Shown here piece after piece: positions 1 through 5,603 of a DNA stretch of 6,580 nucleotides. Positions within the stretch are counted from its first letter, which is position 1; each line of letters opens with the position of its first letter. The DNA is from Alistipes sp. (GTDB lineage: Bacteria; Bacteroidota; Bacteroidia; Bacteroidales; Rikenellaceae): the NCBI GenBank assembly GCA_017391665.1, contig JAFOXS010000171.1, forward strand, positions 1-6,580, in the 5' to 3' direction. The position numbers and the translations under genes were made by a program. Below the pieces are notes generated by a model. The model was given only the letters and a program-made list of their open reading frames with translations. It had not been told where the DNA came from and did not search any database.

Positions 1-240
1 GCACGCGAGGCTTTGGAGCGCGAGTATCGTCTCGAGTTCGGTATGGAGGGTCACCGTTGGTTCGACATCGCTCGTTGGGGTAAGGCTGCTGACGTATTGA
101 ACGCATTTGCTAAGGCTGAGTCTCAGTACCTCGGTAAGTACGTTAATACTTACTCTCCTTCATGGGTTAACTTCCCCATTCCTCAGTCAGAGGTTCAGAC
201 CGCTCAGGGTCGCTTCGTTCAGACTGCTGCTTGGAAGTAA
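1..240 (+). CDS. SusD/RagB family nutrient-binding outer-membrane lipoprotein, C-terminal fragment
   Basis: This is the last 79 codons of a gene that begins before the window; reading frame 1 is open from base 1 to the TAA at 238-240. SusD-family proteins are surface lipoproteins, usually about 500-600 residues, that pair with a SusC-type TonB-dependent transporter to capture glycans or other nutrients. The visible part carries the family's C-terminal hallmark: an ERxYRLEFGMEGHRWFDIARWG stretch (starting about base 19) and the near-terminal proline motif PIPQSEV (about 175-195), followed by the usual short end. Codons are strongly biased to GGT, CGT, TAC, AAC and CTC, which suggests high expression. 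A susC gene is expected upstream but is outside the window. A strong terminator follows 33 bases after the stop, so this is the last gene of its transcript. The substrate cannot be told from this fragment. Confidence 0.93.
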   Translation, partial: AREALEREYRLEFGMEGHRWFDIARWGKAADVLNAFAKAESQYLGKYVNTYSPSWVNFPIPQSEVQTAQGRFVQTAAWK

Positions 241-273
241 TCAGAACTTAACAAACCTAATATAGGTAATTCA

Positions 274-312
274 GAGGGTGCCACCTTAAGGGTTGGCACC
301 CTCGTTTTTTTT
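274..312 (+). terminator. Rho-independent terminator after the susD-like gene
   Basis: A perfect 10-bp stem pairs GAGGGTGCCA (274-283) with TGGCACCCTC (294-303). The loop is 10 bases, and a run of eight T residues follows at 305-312. It lies 33 bases after the susD stop codon and separates the upstream transcript from the DUF6057 operon. Confidence 0.93.
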
Positions 313-330
313 ATTGCGCAGGGTTAAAAA

Positions 331-361
331 TTTGTTTTCATGAAAAATATTTTTATATTTG
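331..361 (+). promoter_or_regulatory. Bacteroides-type promoter for the DUF6057 operon
   Basis: TTTG (331-334) is followed, after 19 bases, by TATATTTG (354-361), a full match to the TAnnTTTG -7 element of the Bacteroidota primary sigma factor. This would start transcription at about 366-370, giving a 5' leader of about 60 bases before the ATG at 429 or about 100 before the ATG at 468. The spacer contains a 12-bp perfect A/T palindrome (343-354). It lies just after the upstream terminator, where a new promoter is needed. This is motif-based only. Confidence 0.6.
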
Positions 362-428
362 TTGAGCGAATTGTGCATATATGTGGGAGAAAAACTGGTT
401 GCAAGCTGAGTAAAATGCCCGCAGACAA

Positions 429-2237
429 ATGTCCGTCGCATCAGTAACGAATATAGAGAAGAAACCGATGAAAATAAGTAAAAATCTTATAGCTCTGATT
501 GTTACGGTTGTTGGCTCAGTGTTGCTGGGCGTGCAGCTGCAAGCTGATCAGGCGTTTATGTTTTTCTACCGTGAGTCGCAGCAGTTGCTTTTCCTCGACT
601 GGAGTTATCTGTCGGAGGTGCTGTTGCAGTTTGGTGGTGTGGGTATATTCCTGTCGCATTTTCTGGTGCAGTTTTTTATTCATCCCGTGGTGGGTGCCCT
701 GACAACGGCTGCGCTTGTTGGTGGCACAGTGTGGATGATGTGGCTTGCGCTACGTAAAATCAATGACAATGTGGCACTTTTGCCTGTTGTGTTTGTGCCT
801 CTGTTAGTGCAGATTATCTATCTCGCAACGTCGTATCATCACTACGAGGGCTTGGTGGCTTTGTCCTTCCTTGCAGTTGCCTTGTGGGGATATTCGCTCT
901 GCAGAGAGTGCGATTATAGAGTGCGACTGGGTGTTGGTGCGGCAATAGCTTTGGTGCTGTATCTATTGATTGGTTCAATCGGAGTGCTCTTTGCTGTGTG
1001 TGCGTTGCTGTTTGATGCAATGCTTAAGCGCGAGAAGTGGTATCTCGGATTACTCTACGCTGCAGTAGTCTGCATTGCGGGCTCGTTCCTTGTGCAGCGT
1101 GGCGAGATTATAGATTATGAGTTTGCTTACACCCCGAAATTTTACTACGAGTTTTATGTTGTAATGACTCCTTTCTTAAGGATGGCGTGGATTGCGACCG
1201 TAGCGGTTATGGTGATCTTCTATCTGGTGGGGCTTATCAAGCAGCTGCGCCCCTGGATGAATGGTGCGTTGCTCGCGGTACTTTGTTTCGTAGTTGCCGG
1301 CTGGTATCTGCCGCGTCATGAGAAGGAGGTTAATGGTGGTGTGTATACCTATATGGAGTTGTACCATCATCTGACTACAGAGAATTGGGATGGTATCCTG
1401 TCGGTTGAGAAGCTCAACTTCCAGGATCCGCTGAATGCAAACTTTGTGAACTTTGCCCTATCTAAAAAGGGAGAGTTGCTCGATAAGATGTTCCTTTATC
1501 CGCAGGTCAATGCCTCGTCGCTGCTAAATGAGAGATTTGGAACATTTGTCGAGGAGCACTGTGTGTATAGTGAGATATATTATCACCTGGGTATTGTGTC
1601 ACAGACACTTGAATTGTCGCTAGCTGCAATGGCCGGAACATATCCCGGTACGCCGCTTCTGTTGCAGCAGTTTGTTCGTAGTCGTATAGTTATGGGCGAT
1701 TACGATCTGGCCGGTAAGTTTGTTTATCGTCTTTCGAAGACTTATGGCTATAAGAAGTGGGCGGAGGAGCAGCATAAGTTCCTGCACAACGATGCCGCCG
1801 TGGAGGCCGATGCGGAGTATGGCCTTAAGCGTCGCACGTTGCCCGAGCTCAGTAGCGAGTTTGTGTCGATGAATGGCATGTTCTACGACTTTATGAAGGC
1901 TCTTACTGCGAATCCTGACAATGAGACCGCACGCGAGTATGCCATTGCTTGTTTGCTGCTTCGTAAGGATTTCGATATGATTCGCAGCTTTGTCGAGGAG
2001 TATTACTCTACGCCCGTGCTGCCTACGTTACCCGTGCGTCTGCAGGAGGCAGTGGTAACCTATTCGGAGCGTGATATGGATTATTGCCGTCGTTATGGTG
2101 TGAGCGAGCAGACGATCTCTCGCTTTGCATCGTTCCGTCAGAAGATCCTTAATCTACGCCACCGTCAACCAAATGCAAATCCAAAATCGCAATTAGGCGA
2201 GTATCGAGATACTTTCTGGTATTATATGCTTGGCTAA
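429..2237 (+). CDS. DUF6057-like polytopic inner-membrane protein with large C-terminal helical domain
   Basis: The function is unknown. The 602-residue product has a hydrophobic N-terminal half with about 8-10 membrane segments (roughly residues 19-37, 66-84, 87-107, 116-134, 140-157, 167-197 probably as a hairpin, 204-222, 248-270 and 277-293). A mostly helical soluble half of about 300 residues follows, which may be TPR-like. The stretch FGGVGIFLSHFLVQFF (68-83) followed by PVVGAL, and NFALSKKGELLDKMF (341-355), resemble conserved parts of DUF6057 as I remember the family; this needs a profile search. By the positive-inside rule (KK..K..K near the N-terminus, KQLRP at 271-275), the C-terminal half should be periplasmic. 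The start is uncertain: ATG 468 (Met14, MKISKNLIALIV) is preceded by purine-rich AGAGAAGAAA and puts the first membrane segment right at the N-terminus, so it may be the true start. The haem-c lipoprotein gene follows 40 bases later with no terminator between. A GT-C-like transferase fold is possible but unsupported. Confidence 0.85.
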   Translation: MSVASVTNIEKKPMKISKNLIALIVTVVGSVLLGVQLQADQAFMFFYRESQQLLFLDWSYLSEVLLQFGGVGIFLSHFLVQFFIHPVVGALTTAALVGGTVWMMWLALRKINDNVALLPVVFVPLLVQIIYLATSYHHYEGLVALSFLAVALWGYSLCRECDYRVRLGVGAAIALVLYLLIGSIGVLFAVCALLFDAMLKREKWYLGLLYAAVVCIAGSFLVQRGEIIDYEFAYTPKFYYEFYVVMTPFLRMAWIATVAVMVIFYLVGLIKQLRPWMNGALLAVLCFVVAGWYLPRHEKEVNGGVYTYMELYHHLTTENWDGILSVEKLNFQDPLNANFVNFALSKKGELLDKMFLYPQVNASSLLNERFGTFVEEHCVYSEIYYHLGIVSQTLELSLAAMAGTYPGTPLLLQQFVRSRIVMGDYDLAGKFVYRLSKTYGYKKWAEEQHKFLHNDAAVEADAEYGLKRRTLPELSSEFVSMNGMFYDFMKALTANPDNETAREYAIACLLLRKDFDMIRSFVEEYYSTPVLPTLPVRLQEAVVTYSERDMDYCRRYGVSEQTISRFASFRQKILNLRHRQPNANPKSQLGEYRDTFWYYMLG

Positions 2238-2277
2238 TACCAGACCTAAACTAAATAATTAATTATTAACCAACCAA

Positions 2278-3753
2278 ATGACTATGAAAAGATTAAGATT
2301 TTTATTGTATTTGTGCACGGTCATTTCTTTGGCTTCATGTTCGACGCCCGACATCACGGTCAGCCGTATGCTCGGTACGCAGGCAGAGATTTTTCCCGAT
2401 TACAAGGATATTATCATTCCGTGCAATATTGCTCCGATGAACTTCAATGTTCTCACGGAGGGTGAGCATCAGCTCATCATCGAGGGCGCCTCGTCGGAGT
2501 TGCAGGTTGCGGCCGAGGATGGTCTGTTTGATATTCCTATTAAGGAGTGGCGCCGTCTGTTGCGCGAGAATATGGGACAGAAACTGCGTTTTACCGTCGC
2601 GCGTGAAGAGAATGGCCAGTGGCTTGCATATGAGCCCTTTACTATGGAGATCTCTCCCGATTCGATCGATAGCCACATGGCTTATCGTCTATTGCCTCCT
2701 GCTGAGCAGTGGCTTAAGATTGGCATCTTCCAGCGTAATCTTGAGAACTTCGACCAGAAGGTGATTTATGAGAATAAACTCTCGGAGAATAACTGTATCA
2801 ATTGCCACACTTTCCCTGCTCGTAATCCTGACAAGATGATGTTCCACCTGCGTGCCAAGAACTACAACGGTACGGCGATGGTCGAGAATGGAAAGGTGAC
2901 AAAGCTCAATACAAAGACGCCTGAGACAATCTCAAGTCTTGTATATCCCTATTGGCACCCGTCGGAGCGCTTTATTGTGGTATCTACGAATATCATCTAC
3001 CAGAGCTACTACTATCATAGCGAGGATCGCATGGAGGTGTATGATGAGAAGTCGGATGTGGTAGTTTGGGATGTGGAGCGTGGCGAGTTGTTCACTAACG
3101 AGTTGCTCTCGTCGCCCGATGCTATGGAGACGCTTCCCACGTTCTCTCCTGATGGCAAGACTCTCTATTTCTGTACGGCAGAGAATGTCGATAGCCTTGG
3201 ATGGAATATCGACAAGTTGAAGTATAGCCTGTGTAGCGTTGATTTTGATGCCGAGACGGCACAGATTGGCACAAAGGTCGATACATTGTTCAACGCCCCG
3301 AAGGATGGTCGCAGTATCAGCTTCCCGCGTATTTCGCTCGATGGCAAGCAGATGGTTGTCGTGCTGGTGCGCTATGGCAACTGGTCGATCAACCACAAGG
3401 ATTCGGATCTCTATACGCTGAATATGGAGACCGGCGAGTTGAAGCCTATAGATGTGCTTAATAGTGAGGAGGTTGAGAGCTATCACTCGTGGAGTACCAA
3501 CAGCCGCTGGATGGTCTTCAGCAGCCGACGCGATGATCGCCTCTACACTCGTCCCTACTTTACCTATGTCAGCGAGGATGGAACTTTCCATAAGCCGTTC
3601 CTTTTGCCGCAGCAGAATCCGCTGACACATTATCGTGATATCCTGCATGCCTATAATATCCCCGAGCTTATCAGCGGCGAGGTGAAGGTGAAGGCTCACG
3701 ACATTGCTACCGCAATGCGAACCGAGGGCACGACACTGACGTTCAGAAAATAA
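2278..3753 (+). CDS. Lipoprotein with CxxCH haem-c motif and TolB/PD40-type beta-propeller
   Basis: The 491-residue product is predicted to be an exported lipoprotein: a basic start (MKRLR), a hydrophobic stretch, and lipobox SLAS-C with lipidation at Cys21. Residues of about 25-150 look like a beta-rich, possibly Ig-like domain. Cys173-Ile-Asn-Cys176-His177 is a classical covalent haem-c attachment site; Met187, Met188 or His190 could be the distal iron ligand. From about residue 220 there are repeated propeller strands of the TolB/PD40 type: YPYWHPSERFIVVSTN (223-238), LPTFSPDGKTLYF (286-298), FPRISLDGKQMVVV (349-362) and YHSWSTNSRWMVFSSR (402-417). Homologues are sometimes named 'cytochrome c biosynthesis protein' or 'TolB-like', but nothing here shows a role in cytochrome maturation. 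No obvious surface-export signal follows Cys21 (STPDIT), so a periplasm-facing location is likely. ATG 2284 (Met3) is an equally good start. It appears co-transcribed with the DUF6057-like gene and is followed by a strong terminator. Substrate and redox partner are unknown. Confidence 0.88.
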   Translation: MTMKRLRFLLYLCTVISLASCSTPDITVSRMLGTQAEIFPDYKDIIIPCNIAPMNFNVLTEGEHQLIIEGASSELQVAAEDGLFDIPIKEWRRLLRENMGQKLRFTVAREENGQWLAYEPFTMEISPDSIDSHMAYRLLPPAEQWLKIGIFQRNLENFDQKVIYENKLSENNCINCHTFPARNPDKMMFHLRAKNYNGTAMVENGKVTKLNTKTPETISSLVYPYWHPSERFIVVSTNIIYQSYYYHSEDRMEVYDEKSDVVVWDVERGELFTNELLSSPDAMETLPTFSPDGKTLYFCTAENVDSLGWNIDKLKYSLCSVDFDAETAQIGTKVDTLFNAPKDGRSISFPRISLDGKQMVVVLVRYGNWSINHKDSDLYTLNMETGELKPIDVLNSEEVESYHSWSTNSRWMVFSSRRDDRLYTRPYFTYVSEDGTFHKPFLLPQQNPLTHYRDILHAYNIPELISGEVKVKAHDIATAMRTEGTTLTFRK

Positions 3754-3775
3754 ATTATTCTATCGCTTGGCATAT

Positions 3776-3807
3776 GAGGCTGCACTTTTGGTGTAGCCTC
3801 TTTTTTT
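3776..3807 (+). terminator. Rho-independent terminator after the haem-propeller lipoprotein gene
   Basis: A 10-bp stem pairs GAGGCTGCAC (3776-3785) with GTGTAGCCTC (3791-3800), with one G-T wobble. It has a 5-base TTTTG loop and is followed by seven T residues at 3801-3807. It begins 22 bases after the stop codon and closes the two-gene unit, separating it from glpAB. Confidence 0.93.
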
Positions 3808-3822
3808 GCACAAAGATTGTGC
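3808..3822. repeat. Short perfect inverted repeat upstream of glpA
   Basis: GCACAA and TTGTGC (3808-3813 and 3817-3822) form a perfect inverted repeat around the 3-base spacer AGA, directly after the terminator T-run. Related TTATTGTG words recur at 3824-3831 and 3856-3863. It may be a protein-binding site for glp control, but it is more than 100 bases upstream of the proposed promoter and could be chance in A/T-rich DNA. Confidence 0.3.
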
Positions 3823-3932
3823 GTTATTGTGAATTTTTACGCTGATTTTGCGCGATTATTGTGTTTCGAGCCGTGTTTGCTCGTTTACGAATTGGGTTTT
3901 GAGGTTTTGAAGTGAAATTTAGCTTCTTTTAT

Positions 3933-3963
3933 TTTGAAATCTTGCGTTTTATGTGTTCCTTTG
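3933..3963 (+). promoter_or_regulatory. Probable promoter of the glpAB operon
   Basis: TTTG (3933-3936), a 19-base spacer, then TTCCTTTG (3956-3963) matches the Bacteroidota TTTG / TAnnTTTG promoter at all defined positions except the A of the -7 element. The spacing equals that of the candidate at 331-361. Transcription would begin near 3968-3971, leaving a short leader of about 22 bases before the ATG at 3992. That would exclude the in-frame ATG at 3953 as the start of glpA. The weaker -7 box may mean the operon needs an activator. Confidence 0.45.
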
Positions 3964-3991
3964 TATAACGAAATATAATCAGCGTATTACA

Positions 3992-5602
3992 ATGATCAAA
4001 CAAGCGGATGTAATTATCATTGGAGGTGGTGCAACGGGAGCCGGTGTGGCCCGCGATTGTGCCCTTCGAGGTATCAAGGCTTTGCTGCTGGAGAGAGGTG
4101 ACATTGCTACCGGTGCTACGGGACGAAATCATGGCCTGTTGCATAGTGGAGCGCGATATGCCGTTACCGATCGCGAGTCGGCAGAGGAGTGCATCAAGGA
4201 GAATATGATCCTTCGCCATATAGCCTCTCATTGTGTCGAGGAGACTGATGGTCTGTTCCTTAGCCTGCCCGAGGATGGTCTGGAGTTTCAGGCCAAATTC
4301 ATTGAGTCGTGTCGTTCGGCGGGTATTAGAGCCGATGCTATCGATCCGAAAGAGGCTCTGCTTTTGGAGCCGTCGGCCAATCCTGCGATGATAGGTGCTG
4401 TGCGTGTACCCGATGGCGCGGTTGATCCTTTCCGCCTTACGATGGCTAACCTGATTGACGCCAAAGCTCATGGTGCTGAGGTGTTGACTTATCATGAGGT
4501 CACGGAGTTTATTCGTGAGCGGGATCGTATCGTAGGTGTGAAGGCTGTCGATCGCCACACGGGTGAACAGAAGGAGCTCCGTGCGCAGATAGTGGTAAAC
4601 GCCGGAGGTATCTGGGGCCATCATTTGGCCGAGAAGGCAGGTGTTATGGTTAAGATGTTGCCTGCCAAGGGTTCGCTGCTTATATTTGGTCATCGTGTTA
4701 ATAATATAGTTCTTAATCGTTGTCGTAAGCCTGCCGATGCCGACATTTTGGTGCCGGGCGATACCATCTCACTTATCGGTACCACATCGAGCAAGGTGCC
4801 TTTCGATGAGGTTGATAATATGTACGTTACAGCCGATGAGGTGAATCTGTTGCTTCGTGAGGGTACCAAGTTGGCCCCCTCGTTGGCTCATACACGTATC
4901 TTGCGTGCTTATGCTGGTGTGCGTCCTCTCGTTGCATCGGATGATGATCCCAGCGGTCGTAGTGTAAGCCGAGGTATTGTGGTGCTTGATCATGCTACGC
5001 GCGACGGTCTGGAGGGTTTTATCACCATTACAGGTGGTAAGCTGATGACCTACCGTCTGATGGCGGAGTGGACAACGGATCTTATTTGTAAGAAATTAAA
5101 CATCAATAGGAAATGTACTACGGCCGAGCGTAAACTCCCTGGTTCGCGCGAAACCGAGGAGCAGGTTGCGAAACGTATGCAGAGCGCCCCAGTGGCGCAG
5201 CGTGCATCGGCTATCAATCGCCATGGCGAGATGGCCGAGCGCGTCAATGTGAGTGCTCCTGCCTTGCGTTCGCTTGTGTGTGAGTGTGAGGAGGTGTCGG
5301 TTGGTGAGGTGCAGTATGCTCTCAACGAGTTGGATGTAAATAATCTTGTCGATCTGCGCCGCCGTACCCGAGTTGGTATGGGTACGTGTCAGGGTGAGTT
5401 GTGTGCATGTCGTGCAGCGGGTATTATGGCCGATGCCGGCAAATATTGCACTCATCAGGCGAAGCAGGATCTTGTAGCATTCCTCAATGAGCGTTGGAAG
5501 GGTATGGCTCCTGTGGCATGGGGCGATACGTTACGCGAAAGCGAATTTACGATGTGGCTCTATGATGGAGTCTGTGGTTTGAAAAATAAAAAAATAGAAT
5601 AA
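3992..5602 (+). CDS. glpA: Anaerobic glycerol-3-phosphate dehydrogenase, large FAD subunit A
   Basis: GlpA is the catalytic subunit of the GlpABC complex, which oxidises sn-glycerol 3-phosphate to dihydroxyacetone phosphate at the inner face of the cytoplasmic membrane and feeds electrons to menaquinone. The product is 536 residues; E. coli GlpA is about 540. Visible features: dinucleotide-binding GGGATG (11-16) with Glu34 at the end of the second strand; the glycerol-phosphate dehydrogenase signature GRNHGLLHSGARY (44-56); ILRAYAGVRPL (303-313); a second FAD-contact motif GGKLMTYR (348-355); and a C-terminal BFD-like [2Fe-2S] domain with Cys430, Cys432, Cys466 and Cys471 (CxC...CxxxxC). It ends with the ERWKG...AWGD...RESEF stretch seen in E. 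coli GlpA. I chose ATG 3992 (MIKQADVIIIGGG) because the ATG 39 bases upstream adds residues with no counterpart in the family and lies before the likely transcription start. glpB begins one base after this stop codon. Confidence 0.97.
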   Translation: MIKQADVIIIGGGATGAGVARDCALRGIKALLLERGDIATGATGRNHGLLHSGARYAVTDRESAEECIKENMILRHIASHCVEETDGLFLSLPEDGLEFQAKFIESCRSAGIRADAIDPKEALLLEPSANPAMIGAVRVPDGAVDPFRLTMANLIDAKAHGAEVLTYHEVTEFIRERDRIVGVKAVDRHTGEQKELRAQIVVNAGGIWGHHLAEKAGVMVKMLPAKGSLLIFGHRVNNIVLNRCRKPADADILVPGDTISLIGTTSSKVPFDEVDNMYVTADEVNLLLREGTKLAPSLAHTRILRAYAGVRPLVASDDDPSGRSVSRGIVVLDHATRDGLEGFITITGGKLMTYRLMAEWTTDLICKKLNINRKCTTAERKLPGSRETEEQVAKRMQSAPVAQRASAINRHGEMAERVNVSAPALRSLVCECEEVSVGEVQYALNELDVNNLVDLRRRTRVGMGTCQGELCACRAAGIMADAGKYCTHQAKQDLVAFLNERWKGMAPVAWGDTLRESEFTMWLYDGVCGLKNKKIE

Positions 5603-5603
5603 G

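Noticed and set aside
313..428. Possible small gene or riboswitch in the leader of the DUF6057 operon
   Set aside because: No convincing open frame or folded RNA element was seen; a promoter and an A/T-rich leader account for the region.
2932..3699. 255-codon open frame on the - strand opposite the haem-propeller lipoprotein gene
   Set aside because: It lies wholly inside a well-supported gene, its translation has no recognisable domain, and the + strand gene explains the region through its lipobox, CxxCH and propeller motifs.
3953..3991. N-terminal extension of GlpA from ATG 3953
   Set aside because: The extra 13 residues (MFLCITKYNQRIT) match nothing in the family, and the predicted transcription start lies downstream of this ATG.
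3929..4693. 254-codon open frame on the - strand opposite the 5' part of glpA
   Set aside because: It overlaps the unmistakable GlpA coding sequence; the translation is rich in Thr, Arg, Ser and Gln with no family resemblance, as expected of an antisense shadow.
5588..5594. Run of seven A residues near the end of glpA as a programmed frameshift site
   Set aside because: It lies a few codons before the normal glpA stop, both genes read correctly without a shift, and A-rich leaders are normal before Bacteroidota start codons.
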